The notes: generated from the letters alone by a model not told the origin. Shown: positions 47,793 to 59,172, counted from the stretch's first letter. The stretch: DNA of 64,000 bases from Guillardia theta CCMP2712 (GCF_000315625.1 NW_005434666.1:899363-963362), one strand, 5' to 3'. Translations and numbers: made by a program.

Positions 47793-48750
47793 TCATAATG
47801 TGCACCCGGCCTGGAGCAAGGTCAAGAGCAGAAATCCCGATTTTGTCGTTGTGTTGCGACTTGACATCTGACCTTGTTCAACCGGCGCTTCCCCTTCGTC
47901 AAGACTCGTCATCATCCTTGTCATCCTACGATCTCGGTCGTTGAGAGCCTCCTGGGTGGCTGCAGCGACGTCAGGGTGACAGCGAGTCTCACTTGCACAC
48001 ACCTGTCAACGATTCCTGCAGCCTTTTGATCTCCTGCTGCATGACTTGCTCTCTTCTCTACATCCTCGTCAGGTCCTCATCCATCGCCGAGCGCGACGTA
48101 CCTGAAGGCTCTCACGGAACGCCGCCACCTCCCCCTCGAGCAAGTCCGTCACTTCATCGCGCTGTCGAACTTGTCTTCGCAGCTCCTCAATCTCTGCATT
48201 CAGCTTCTCGTTCTCGCTCTTCATCTTCCCATTCTCCTCCTCCAGAGCTTCGCATCTGGTATTCTTCTGGTCCAGCTCCTCTGAGAGCTGCCTGCACAAC
48301 CACGTCAACAGCGCAAGGAGCGCGGGGCAGCATGGCGCTACCGCAGACTGTCCTTGGCCAGCCTGAGGTTGTTGTGGAGGTCGTCAGCTTCATCGCACTT
48401 GGCTTGTAGGAGGTCACGGAAGTGCGCAAACTCAGCAGCCGACGGCGCCTGCAGGCGATGAGCGGGAGGGGAGGAGGGGAGAAGGAAGGGAGGAGCACAG
48501 GAGGAAGGGAGGAGGAGGAATGGAGCAGATGAAGTGGCGGCGAGGAAGGGAGGAAGAGGGACGGAGCAGAAGAAGTGGATGCGAAAAGGAGAGGAGGGTT
48601 CCAACCTTGGCCGGGGTAGAGCTCTTGACGCTGGCAGGGGAGTCAGGAGCCTGTCAAGGATGTCAAGGTATCAGAATCTGAGGGAGGAGCAGCGATTTGC
48701 CCGACCTCGTTCCCTCCAGCTTTGCCGTCTTTCTTCCGCTTGCTCCACAT
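47793..48750 (-). CDS. Small coiled-coil protein
   Basis: Start MWSKRKKDGKAGGNE, then APDSPASVKSSTPAK, then APSAAEFAHFRDLLQAKCDE, then a strong coiled coil (QLSEELDQKNTRCEALEEEN, KSENEKLNAEIEELRRQVRQ). Further exons are EQVMQQEIKRLQESLT and EALNDRDRRMTRMMTSLDEG. Exon joins are GT..AG and in phase where checked. The end at 47793 (TLLQAGCTL) assumes no further intron. No catalytic domain is visible; function unknown. Confidence 0.6.
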
Positions 48751-49077
48751 GATGGCAGACTTCCCAGGAACTCTTTCGATTGCCGCTCACTCCTGTCTCA
48801 CCAGCACGAGCACATCGCTCCTTTCATGGCTCGGAGCTCCTCTTCCCTCCTCACTCTTCTCCTCCACTCTCCTCTCCCCTCCCCTCCCCTCCCACCTTCT
48901 CCTCTCGTCCCCCTGCTCTGCTCCACTATCCCCTCCTCACGCCCTCCCTTCCCTTCAGCTCTACAACCTCTCTCCTCCTCTCGCTCCTCGTCGCGTCTCC
49001 TGCCCCCGCGAGCGCCCGATGGACATTTCCGTTTTTACTTTTTCTGTCCCGCCTCAAATCCCTCGCCTCAGGTCGGC
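48751..49077. promoter_or_regulatory. Head-to-head intergenic region
   Basis: 327 bp of CT-rich DNA (CCCCTCCCCTCCC, about 48870) between the small coiled-coil gene (-) and the Maf-like gene (+). Confidence 0.35.
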
Positions 49078-50007
49078 ATGCGCGCAAGCAGCATGATACT
49101 GCTCTCGCTCATGCCCTCCCTCCTGAGCTGCTCCAGCAGGGTCGCTGCCTTCACTCGCCCTGTCCTCTCCTCCATCCCCACCAGTCAGGCACGTACGCGA
49201 CTTTCCACAAGCAGCAGCTCCATGTGCTCAAAGATCGAGACGTTCCACCCTCGGCAGACGGTGAGAGGCTTTTCTTCATGGCCGGCGGCTGACGTGCAGC
49301 ATGGCGCCTCCTCGCATCTAGGCTGAGTCCTCGCTGGATGTCAAGTGGAAGAATCCAACGAGCATCCATGTTGTGCTCGGATCCAAGTCGTTCACGCGGC
49401 AGCTGCTGGTGGGACATGCTGGTCGTGAGCATGGCGAGAATAGACTGACGGCGAGCAGCTCAAGGAGATGGAAGTGGAGTACGAATGCTTCCCGCCAACA
49501 TTGACGAGAAGGCCATCCGCTCGGAAGATCCTGAGGTAGTATGCTCCTGTCCTGCTCCTCTCAACGTCTCCTCCTCACGTCTCTTCCTCCAGAAGCTGGT
49601 GCTGGCGCTGGCAAATGCCAAGGCAGACGCGCTGTTACAGCGTCACTGCAAGGATGGGAAATGGTGAATCTTGATGGAGGTCTGGCGAGAGAGGTGCTCA
49701 CAAGCGCCATGCTCCCCGAACAGGACCGGAAGCGAGCAAGTGGACGAGAGCAAAGTCACGCTGCTGCTGACCAGCGACCAGGTTCGATCGCATCCTGACC
49801 AGCGTCACCAACTGAGGCTGCGAAGGTGGTTGTGCATGAGGGAAGGATACTCGAGAAGCCGGAGGACCAGGAGGAGGCGAGGTCTTTCATATCGGGGTAT
49901 GGAAGGAGTCCTCCCTCCACAGTGGGTGCGATAGCGGTCACCAACGTTGCGACGGGGAAGCGGGTTACGTCGCTTGACAAGGCGACGATAGTTTTCAAGT
50001 AGGAGAT

Positions 50008-50056
<49 letters not shown>

Positions 50057-50221
50057 GTGATGGTGATGGTGATGGTGGTGGTGGTGGTGGTGGTGATGGT
50101 GGTGGTGGTGATGATAATGATGATGATGATGGCGATGATGATGATGGCAATGATGATGGCGATGATGATGATGATGGCGATGATGATGATGATGATGGCG
50201 ATGATGATTATGATGATGATA

Positions 50222-50265
<44 letters not shown>

Positions 50266-50592
50266 AGTAGTGACTTCTGACGGGTGTGTAGCTCAATCCC
50301 CTCCGACGTGATCGAAGAGATTGTGAAGGATGACATGACGCTGCACTGTGCTGGTGATCGCGACCAGTCGTCCTCCCTGTCCCCTGCCTCTGATCCTCCT
50401 TGCAGGAGGGCTCATGGTTGAAGATCCCAGGATCCAGCCCTACCTCGTCAGGATCGAAGGAGGTGGCGGGTAGGGTTGAGGCAAGGAACAAAGTTCTGAC
50501 TGTGGGAGTGTCCAGGAATGGACTCTGTGATGGGTTTGGGTAAACGGACCACAAGGTTTTCCGAAGACTCTTCTGGTCACCAGTGCGACTGA
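49078..50592 (+). CDS. Maf/YhdE-like nucleotide pyrophosphatase, plastid-targeted, with apparent frameshift
   Basis: Maf proteins hydrolyse non-canonical nucleoside triphosphates. The leader MRASSMILLSLMPSLLSCSS is a signal peptide followed by RVAAFTRPVLSS; Phe just after the cleavage region is typical of secondary plastid import. The body reads ESSLDVKWKNPTSIHVVLGS, SFTRQLL (normally S-P-R-R-x-x-LL), LKEMEVEYECFP, NIDEKAIRSEDPE, KLVLALANAKADALL, SKVTLLLTSDQ, VVVHEGRILEKPEDQEEARS, STVGAIAVTNVATGKRVTSL, IPSDVIEEIVKDDMTLHCAG, GLMVEDPRIQPYLVRIEG and DSVMGLGKRTT. Between CFP and NIDE (49488-49497) the frame shifts by one base: the sequence reads as if one G were missing from CCCGCC. Either a sequencing error or a broken gene. 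A GAT array fills one intron. Confidence 0.8.
50008..50272. repeat. GAT/GGT triplet array in a Maf-gene intron
   Basis: About 85 ATG/GAT-type triplets with GGT interspersions, spanning nearly all of one intron; the poly-His and poly-Met frames through it are artefacts. Confidence 0.95.
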
Positions 50593-50639
50593 CAACTTGT
50601 TCTAGGTCCTTGTTAGAGTCTGTCTTGCAGTGAGAAGTT

Positions 50640-50905
50640 TGTTGCTGACTAATAAACCACCGTCACCTGCGGCGGGCAGCGACTACCCGGTGTACCGGCC
50701 CGGGTCCGATCAATGCCGCTGCAATTCGACGAAGCGCGCCGTAGCGGAGCAGACTCGGCAGGCATTGGTGGCTTAGCCGGCGGCCGCCCGGCCCGGCCGG
50801 TCCCGGTGCCACCGTGACCACGGTGACTCAGTCGGACCGGACGTCCGACCCGGCGTCACTGGCGGCCGCGGCCGGCCGAGACTGACTGGCCCGAGAGTCT
50901 GGGGC
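50640..50905. promoter_or_regulatory. GC-rich palindromic module upstream of the TFIIA-like gene
   Basis: Contains GGTGTACCGGCCCGGG, GCCGGCGGCCGCCCGGCCCG, CACCGTGACCACGGTGACTC and GGCGGCCGCGGCCGGCCGAG, several of them self-complementary. It sits directly before the start at 50964 and shares words with the modules at 11.5 and 29.7 kb. Confidence 0.5.
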
Positions 50906-50963
50906 CAATTGTAACGGAAAGCAACTGTGAGAAGAGACCGTAACGGGTGCAACGGCAGCTGCT

Positions 50964-51931
50964 ATGGCAGAGGACGGCGTCAATCTGCAGCACTATCAAG
51001 GATGCGGTGAAGCAGCTTTCTCCTCCTACCTCGCCGACTCCTCCTCCTCCTCCTCCTCCTCCTCCTCCTCCTCCTCCTCCTCCTCCTCCTCCTCCTCCTA
51101 TCCTTCCTCTCCTCCTGCTCTCCCTCTCCATCCCTCGTAACTGTCTCATCCCCCACATCACTGTTTCCCTCAAACCGCAATGCCTGACAGTCGCTTCTTG
51201 GCACAGCCCTTGGACAGGCGTTGAAGGAGGCGATAGATGAGCTCAGGTAACTCAGCATGCAACTCTATCAAGCTAGGTGATCGTGAACTCCTGCTGGTAC
51301 TCACGTGGAGCCTTGCTCCTGCTGCGGTACAGGGCGAACGGGACTATGGAAGATCACCATGAGAACATTGTGCTCGGATGTTTCGACAAGTCGATAACCG
51401 ATTCTCTTGGAGGAGGTAATTGGAGCAGACTCATTGCTTCTCCTGTGCTGTAGCTTCTTCAACTCCATGCTGTTCCACACCACCTTGTCCAACTTTGCAG
51501 TTTTGCCGCGATTTGATCATCTGATAACATTCCAGACGGCATCTTCAAGAAATCAGAAGAGTTGGAAGAATGGTTCTTCTCTATCCTTGGTTTCTCATTG
51601 AGAGATTGATGATGGTTGAAGGTATGGGAGGACAAAGCTGACCATCAAGGGTCACCTGCAAATGTTTCGCGGGGTGGACAATGTTTGGACCCTGGTGCGA
51701 TGTCGCTGAGATCTCCTCCTCTTCTTGATCCTCCTTGCAGGTGCTGACAGAAGGCAAGACGGGAAACAGAGCAGGAGACAATCGCAAGGTGCCATGGCTG
51801 ACAGCGTTTCTTCACGCGAGCTGCTTGCTCATACGACCTCTTTACAGGTCTCAATACGCGTCGAGCCGGGAGACACCGAGTACAACGTCGATGCTCTAAA
51901 GATCGTTGCGATGCAGAGAGCTGAACCTTAG
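50964..51931 (+). CDS. TFIIA small-subunit (gamma/TOA2)-like protein, divergent
   Basis: Start MAEDGVNLQHYQGC, then after an intron full of CTC triplets, LGQALKEAIDELR joined in phase to ANGTMEDHHENIVLGCFDKS and ITDSLGG. The T/A-L-G-x-AL-x-(E)-x-I/LDEL ... VLxxFDKSI pattern is the N-terminal helix bundle of TFIIA-gamma. It joins TFIIA-alpha/beta in stabilising TBP on DNA in the nucleus. A later exon gives KKSEELEEWFFSILGFSLR and a final one VDALKIVAMQRAEP, which recalls the V-D-K-V-K-I-V-A C-terminal strand. The middle, where Y-R-F-C-D-N-V-W-T-F is expected, is not convincingly found, so exon calls there are uncertain and the protein may be divergent. Confidence 0.55.
51037..51100. repeat. 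CTC triplet array
   Basis: About 20 CTC triplets in the first intron of the TFIIA-like gene. Confidence 0.9.
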
Positions 51932-52034
51932 GATGCGATGGTCGTTTGTTGTGGGCTTGCATTTTCTAGTCTGATATCATAGAGTCCCTTGTCAGTGTAG
52001 CCGAATGTAGGGGGTGACACAGTTAGTTTTGTCT

Positions 52035-52739
52035 TTACAGGTGGTTTGGAAAAAATCCTGTTGCTCTAGAACCTGTTGTTGTCCAGTGCGCCGTATGATA
52101 CAGTGATTGACCGCAAGATGTACTGCACTGCCATGAGCAGGAGCACAGGAAAGGATTTGCATCGCACCTGTCCTTCGTTGGCGAGCGCTGGTAGGATGTA
52201 GGGGTAGATGGGCTGTGGGTACGTTTCACTTCGCCCGCCAAAGGCCGAGTCAGAGTTTCACCTGCACCACTGTTCCTTGCCAGCTGCCTCCGTACTGGAG
52301 AGTTGAGGTGAGAAGAGGACGCAAACTGGTCGAGTTACCGTCGTGCAGTCAACCTCGGACAAGCTCCCCTCGCAAGTCGTGTTGTGGTTGGAGCAGAAGC
52401 AGCTCCCGATACTGCCTGCTGTCAGACCCTCTCGCATTCATGCTGAAGAGCTTCACCTGTGAGCCTGGAGGACAGAGTTCCCAACTCCCCGGACGACCTG
52501 TAGGCTGTTGCCCTCGTACGCCACTACTTGCATGAGCTCGGATTCCACCAGCACGTAGAAGCTGCGAGTGAGTGTGACAGAGGAACACAAACACGTTCAC
52601 CCTCCCGCTCACCTCTCGCAGTCTCTGCAGATTGTCGTTTGATCGATACCCGCGACTGAAGCATTCAAAACCTCGATGCTGGTCTGGCTGGAGTTGATGT
52701 TTTGTGCCTGAACCACGACATAAGACACAAGTCCTTCAT

Positions 52740-52829
<90 letters not shown>

Positions 52830-55743
52830 ACCACAGTCCCTCATGCCTCCCATCTGCTCCTGGCCTTGCTCCTGCTCCTGCTTCCCTAAAAGAAAAAAAT
52901 GGCCCCACCAGGTAGGTGTACCCCGATCCTCTGAGGAACTTCGATCGAGCATGTTCTTCAGAGCCAACCGCGTCGAGGTAGGGGAAGCAGCGAGGATGCT
53001 GCGGGTGAAGAGCACAACTGAAGGGAAAGTTCAGAGTTGCTGCAGCCTACAATCTCTACCTCTCAGCTCTCACCTGAGCGCCTGCCGGGGCTCGTCGATC
53101 TCGATGAGGATTTCAAGGAGGTTGTCCGACAGAACGTCTCGTGCCAGCTCGAAGGGGAGACGGACGCTGTCGATGATAGGCTTCGTTGAATCATAGCCGT
53201 CGTATGAGTCTCTGCACTGGAGCAGCAGTCAGCTCATGCGTCCATCGTCTCTCCTGTTGACCCTCCTGTTTCCCTTCCTCTCTCTCTCCCTCTTCTCACA
53301 CTCTCTGCCTCCTCCTCTCTCCCCTCCTCTCTCCTGCTGTTCTCACCTGCCAGCTGCAGTCAGGGGATCCGAACAAGTGCCCCAGGGTTCGCATATCTCC
53401 TTCTCCCAGCCGGACTCGCAGCCAGTTATCGCTGCGGAAGGGGAAGGGGACTGTGGCTTCGACGAAGATGGTGACGTCACTTGCAGGAATTCCCTTGGTG
53501 GAGATGGAGAACGGATAGCTTGCGTTGATGGGAGAGCGGATGCAAGACTTGGAGCTGCGGCAGTAGCAAGTGCCGTCTGCCTGCTTCCTCGCCTGGCCGG
53601 CCACGCAGGAAGCTCTCCCCTCTATGCTACAGACACAAGCCTCTGCCGGGTTGGCGCACGTGCCGTCGGCGATGAAGGGCTGGTAGCAGACGCCGGGGGA
53701 GGCGGACATGGAGGAGAAGCTCCAGCACTCGGTGCGGCACTTGGCCACTGAGATGAACTTGCGCTTGTTGGCCGGGCCAACAGCGGAGCACTCCCACCAG
53801 TCGTCGCAGTACTGAAGCTCGCGCTCTATGGGCCTTCCCATGAGCCCGAGCACCCCCATCCCCTCCTTGAGGCTGGTCACCGAGCAGGAGAGGGGGGGGT
53901 AGAGGATGGAGGCCTCGTTGAGGACTAGCTGGTCGGGGTGTCCGCTGGCATCGGGCTCTCCCCGCAGGAAGACGTCGATCTTGGTCCTGGCGTGGAACTG
54001 AGCAGCCGTAGCCTGAGCCATAAGGAGGAAGTTACTGCGAGAGATCCGACTCGTTTCAAATTCTGTCACGCTCCTTACAGGACCCGAGCCCAACACCTGC
54101 CCAGCTCCGGCGAAGAGCATAGCGACGAGGGAGGAAGGGCTCCCCGGGCTGGAGGCGGAGGAGTTGATATAGACGCCGACCCAAGTGTTCACAGGCTGCA
54201 GGACACCAGTAGCATTCATCGTGATCGCCCCGTCGTCTGCAGCTGGGATCACCTTGGGAATACTGAGGGTTTCGAAGTATCCAGAGGTTCGGTCGGGGGC
54301 CCTGGCGATGCCGGGGAAGCGGACGGCGCTGTAGGAGTAACACCCTCCAACACTGAACTCGATGGTAGCAGAAACGAGCCTGACGGTTGTAGCGAGGTTT
54401 GAGGCAGCTACACCCAGTCCGATCTTGAGTCGGCGGTCCGCGGAGTAGACAGACATAAGGGAGCGAGGGACGACTACCCCGTCTGTGACGACATAGGGTT
54501 CAACAACCTCATCCTTCATGAAGATGGAGGCATTGGTGCTGTTCACATTCGGAATGTTTGAGCACTCTCCCGAGCCGTCGTTGCCACATGCACTGGCAGT
54601 TACAGAGAAGTCATTCGCAGTAACGAACAGCCTTCCGAGCTCCTCCCCCTTCTCTCCGTAGACAGAGACGTACTTGTCCTCTCCCAGCAGGTCCCCTGAG
54701 GCCTCGATCACTAGGGATGCATCAGAGCAAATCTGCGGGATGCTGGGGAACTCAATGTACTCTAGCCAAGGTCGGATCAGGTCCGTGTTGAAGGTCGTGG
54801 TTGCCACTGCCGGCCTTACTGTCAGCCTGGACTTCAACTCGGCCGAGCAAGTTGCTGTGCCTATAGTTTGCTGCACGTTCGCTGACTGTTCGGAGGGCGG
54901 CGAGAGAGGGGCAAGACCTCCTTCCAAGACCAGAGGATTCTTCAACCAAGACCGTTCCTCCACCCCGTCATAGTATCCGGCTCGGATTTTCAACCCGCTC
55001 AAGCTCGTCAAGACCTGAAGGATCTCAAAGTTCTGGGCAGGTTTGCCTGTCTTCAGGTTGTACCATCTTGCTGGCCCTCCAACACAGTTCCTGTCGCAGC
55101 AGTCTTCGTTGGTCTGACATCTGTCGTTCATCCCAGCGCAAACGCTTGAACTTGACCCACTCTTACAAAACTTCTGGAAAGGCTCCGCAGAGAAAGTCAC
55201 GTTGTACACTCTGTTCATTGAATCCCCGGTGTACACATACCTTGCTCCGAGTTGAATCTTCTTCTTCTTCGACTCTATGATCACATCAGCCTGCTTGCTG
55301 TTGTTCTTTAACTCGCCATTGAAGAAGTAGTGACCAAAGTTATACTGCAGTACTCCATTCATGAACGCTCGCTTGTCCCCGAGAAACTTGGCAGGAGCTG
55401 TGAAGTACCAATATACATTTCCCTTGTCTACTCCCTTGATCCGCTGCGTCACTCGATCTACGTCGAGCTGTATCGGATTCCCCACAAGCTTCCCATCCCA
55501 CGTTGCATACCATCCGTCTGCATCACGAAAGAATGCACTTTCAACTAAAATATCACCTGGCGCTCCACGTACAGGTGATACAAGCATGCAGTGCATCACA
55601 GCTAACAACGACAAAGTCGCAGGTATGGTTTGAAAGCAGCATGTTCGTTTCTTAGTCAAGATATTCGATTTGACGGCTGAATGGATGTTCGTAGTGTGCA
55701 GCACAAGGTCTGTTGGACGTGTTGTGACATCGTGGAGGTGCAT
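52035..55743 (-). CDS. Large secreted protein with laminin-IV-like domain and Cys-rich C-terminal half
   Basis: One exon of about 800 codons then several small ones. A hydrophobic leader (TLSLLAVMHCMLVSPVRG) precedes APGDILVESAFFRDADGWYA. A laminin-IV-like region follows: NVYWYFTAPAKFLGDKRAFM, LQYNFGHYFFNGELKNNSKQ, ADVIIESKKKKIQLGARYV, and later GLKIRAGYYDGVEERSWL. An inserted Cys motif CAGMNDRCQTNEDCCDRNCV sits between. Beta-rich segments repeat (ASLVIEASGDLLGEDKYVSV, RLKIGLGVAASNLATTVRLV, TKIDVFLRGEP), then a Cys-rich stretch (CYQPFIADGTCANPAEACVC). C-terminal exons include RLPFELARDVLSDNLLEILI, YVVVQAQNINSSQTSIEVLN, FYVLVESELMQVVAYEGNSL and NHNTTCEGSLSEVDCTT. The start is uncertain: Met at 55743 is chosen, but the frame is open to 56085 through a poly-Ser tract. 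The end at 52035 is approximate. Probably a cell-surface or matrix protein. Confidence 0.7.
52738..52830. repeat. CTGCTC hexamer array
   Basis: About 15 copies in an intron of the laminin-like gene, where the transcript carries GAGCAG. Confidence 0.95.
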
Positions 55744-56114
55744 TCCCCGGTGACGAGAGATCTTCGGGTATGAGCGTCGGTCAAAACTTTCGGATCCGCT
55801 TCTCTTCGCAGATGATCCATTGAAGTCGATCGAACTTTCTCCTGCGGCAGCCCATTGACGGTCGTCACCAAGGCTCGACCCTGCGAGGGTTCGAGATGAC
55901 GAGCAGGATACAGACGATGCACAGGAGGAGGAGGAGGAGGAGGAGGAGGAGGAGGAGGAGGAGCAGGAGGAGCAGGAGGAGGAGCAGGAGGAGGAGCAGG
56001 AGCGATGGTGCGACTTCAGTCGATTTATCAGCGCCATCGGGATCATGTCCCAAACCGACGTAACGGCTCGAAACGGTCTGTTCAACCACCATCAACGGTC
56101 AAAAGGAATTCACC
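55744..56114. promoter_or_regulatory. Head-to-head intergenic region with GGA/GCAGGA array
   Basis: Between the laminin-like (-) and the next (+) start; GGA triplets with GCA interruptions at 55922-56005. If the laminin-like gene starts further upstream this array would encode poly-Ser. Confidence 0.4.
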
Positions 56115-58388
56115 ATGGCGATGCTCGGGGAGGAGGAGTTGGAGGCTGCGCTAATGGCGTACTGCAAGAGCGTGGGAGGAGGAGGAGGAGGAGGAGCATC
56201 TGAAGAGTCTTTCGCCAAAGGTATCGGTGGGTCGAAGGAGGATCACATAGCAGAGAAGGTTTGCCCCTGCTCCCTCCAACACATTCATGACTGATCCGCT
56301 CCTGCGCAGGTGGCAGGGGAGGTCCTGCGAAGCGCCGGATCGCAGCCCTCGGACGAGGCTGGCAAGGAGAGCAACACTACCTTGTTCGAAAAGTGGATCT
56401 ATGGCACATCAGCAGCAGCGAAGGAGGCGCTGAAGGGGAAGGCGGCTCCCCCTGCAGGAGAGTACTCCAAGGGGAGGTGGATAAGGACACTGAACAATCA
56501 AGGGACGTGCTACCTGTACATACACACCTCCACGTACCAAATGCAGGGGACAAGGCCGGAGGACTTCGTCGATGATGGCAAGCAAGAGGAGGCTGAGGAT
56601 CCTTACGAGAACTTCCCCTCGTGCTACAAAGACGATATGGATGACGCTGTATGGGCTGTTTACGCATCCCTTGCCCTGCATCCCCTGCCCTGCCTCCACT
56701 CCCCTCACCGTCCTGCCCTGCCCTGCCCTGCCCTGCCCTGCCCTGCCCTGCCCTGCCCTGCCCTGCCCTTCCCTGCCCTGCCCTGCCCTTCCCTGCCCTG
56801 CCCTGCCCTGCCCTGCCCTCCCTCCTCTGCCTCCCCTGCCTCCCCTGCCTCCCCTGCCTCCCCTGCCTCCCTTTCTCTCTGTCCTCCGCAAAGCCTCCAG
56901 AAGAGAGCTTGACAAGTTCTGCTGTAGATTGCAAAGCTTTGGAAGTCCGGGAAGGTGCCTTTGCTGTTGTGCTGCGGGGACCAGGGGTACGATGAAGTGA
57001 AGGTCAGAGCACGAAGAGTTGATCTCGCAGTCTGAGGTTACAGCTGCAGAAACTTCTAACGTCCAGTCCCAAGAATCAGTTGCTAGACGTTGCCCCTTTC
57101 GTGAAGGGAGTCATCGCTACTAAGGTGAACGACTGGCAGGAGGAGGAGACCTTTCACTCAGACCCATCCTTCCATGCAGATCAAGTTCGCCGACCATGTC
57201 GAGACAGCTCGCAAACTTGCGGTGCAGGCGATGAAGGCAGGAGGGATTCTGGTGACTTGTAGCTGCGTTGTCAAGATGCTCAGGCTTTGGGGCAGGTAAT
57301 CGACCTTTCGACTATTGGCAGCCCAAACTGGAAAGAGAAGATCTGCCAGGTGGAGGAGTACAAGAAGGTAAGTTTGAGGAAGAGGAAGTTTGGTGTCTGG
57401 AGGAAGAAGGGAGGAGGAGGGAGGGAGGGAGGGAGGGAGAGAGAGAGGGAGGGAGGAGGAGGAGGAGGCGGATTCTTACAGGATGATATTATCTTCAGTC
57501 ATTTCCGATCTGGGTCTTGGATCCGAACGCCCACAAGGAGGTTGACAAGCACGGGCAGATCTTTAGGAAGGAGGAGAAGAAGGACGTAGGAGACAAGGTG
57601 AGCCTCTCTCCTCTCCTTGCCTTGGTGATGCCATCCTGTAAGGACTGGGACGAAGCGCTCGCCGAGTCTCTCCCATCCTTCCGTGCGACTTTTGGGGGAT
57701 GGAGGCGAAAATTGACGATAAGGGACAGGGATCGTTTACCTGTGCGCGTTCGGTCCAGACAACTATGAGAAGAATGTGCAGAGTGAGATGCTTCCGCAGG
57801 TGAGAAGTTTTTGACTTGCCGCGGGTGAGGATGTGAACTGACGATGATGATGGGTAAGGGGAAATGGAGTGCTTTGAGAGTGAAACAAGAGGTTTCTTGC
57901 TGCTGCCCTGCGTGCTCCCGTCCAAGTGAAGTTGTCCTTGTCCAGTTTGATTCGAAGAGTATCAACCTCAAGTCTCTCATCGACACTCTCGATTCCATCA
58001 TTCACGAGAAGGTTGTCTCGTCTGTCGTCACGACTTGATCTGTCTGCATGTTTGCCTGCCTGACTCTCGTCTCGTTGTTGGATCGAGTTCCGTTAATCTT
58101 TATCTTGTGTTCTCTACTCCAGGGCAAGATACCCGTCATCTCAGATCCCACTGAGAACACCGACACCTTTTTCGCCTTTCAGAACAGCAACGTGAGCTGT
58201 CAGTGTTTGCCTGGCTACCCTGACCTGCCGTGGAAGATCATTGAGATGAAATCTGTCATCGTTGCCAAGAGCTCACAGGGTCTTGAGGTCAGTCGCCTCT
58301 CCCACCTCGATCGACTTTTCTTCTGAAGGGATTGCATGCCCCGCTAATGCGCATCTGTCAATGTTTCGTCTGCTCGTGCTCGTGCTCG

Positions 58389-58476
<88 letters not shown>

Positions 58477-59172
58477 TCTTCTTACACCCGCTTCATCCCT
58501 CATGGTTCTGTCAGAGCGCCCTTGAGAAGATGAGGCAGAAACTCGTAGCAGCGCTCAAATCAGGTTCCTCTCATGACCAGAGGAGGAGTGTAACCTGTGG
58601 CAAGGGAACACGCTTGTCCTCCGACTGTCCAACTCTACTCCCGACCTTGAAGTCGTCTCCTCCATCTCCTCCTCATCTCGTCGCTGATGGATCTTGACAG
58701 GCGTACAAGTCCGACGAGTTCTTTCCCTCAATCCTCTTCGACTGCCACGTGGAGGAGGTAAGGGGCTCAGCCTCCTCAGCCCTGCACGTAACGACTGGCT
58801 CCAGGTTGAGGAGCAGGCCGAAGAGCAAGTCTACGGTGGATTTGGAGGGAAGGCGAGCGAAGGTAAGGAGGAGAAGGTGGAACGGAGGGTGACAGCGAGC
58901 AAGGGCCAGGAAAGAACCGTCTCAAGACGAAGGCTGTGTTCGACGTGTGCGGGAAGGAATGGCTGAACAAGCTCTTCCGTGAGCAGGACAAGGAGTCTGG
59001 CATAGCAGTGGTAGGATCATGCCATCGCGTCTTGCTTCCCTGAAGCTCCTGACAGAGTCGAGACGGATTCAAGATCATCGTTACCACCAACCTCAGCCCG
59101 GCAGAGATCAGCAGCAAACTCTCTTCCTCCCTCCCTCTCTCCAAGTGCATGATACTTGAGGTGAAGGAGTGA
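56115..59172 (+). CDS. Multi-exon protein of unknown function with WW-like segment
   Basis: About 14 small exons. Start MAMLGEEELEAALMAYCKSV. Exon 2 includes GRWIRTLNNQGTCYLYIHTS and QGTRPEDF, resembling a WW domain (W ... G-x-x-YYY ... RP) but with a late second position. Later exons are IAKLWKSGKVPLLLCCGDQG, LQKLLTSSPKNQLLDVAPFV, IKFADHVETARKLAVQAMKA, VIDLSTIGSPNWKEKICQVE, SFPIWVLDPNAHKEVDKHGQ, IVYLCAFGPDNYEKNVQSEM, SEVVLVQFDSKSINLKSLID, GKIPVISDPTENTDTFFAFQ, YKSDEFFPSILFDCHVEE, RLKTKAVFDVCGKEWLNKLF and GFKIIVTTNLSPAEISSKLS, ending ILEVKE. The alternating hydrophobic strands and helices suggest a nucleotide-binding-like alpha/beta fold, but I see no P-loop. I do not recognise the family. 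Confidence 0.6.
56712..56872. repeat. CCCTG pentamer array then CCTCCCCTGC decamers
   Basis: About 20 CCCTG units with CCCTT variants, then five decamers, filling the intron after the exon ending DDMDDA. The G-rich opposite strand gives artefactual Gly/Arg/Ala-rich frames. Confidence 0.95.
58370..58478. repeat. CTGCTC hexamer array
   Basis: About 17 copies in an intron of the gene starting at 56115, with CGTGCT variants at its left end. Confidence 0.95.

Noticed and set aside
49805-50554. Poly-His-rich frame of about 250 codons
   Set aside because: Antisense reading of the GAT array and of Maf exons; no independent coding signal.
56377-56934. Gly/Arg/Ala-rich frames on the minus strand
   Set aside because: Antisense of the CCCTG minisatellite and adjacent exons of the plus-strand gene.
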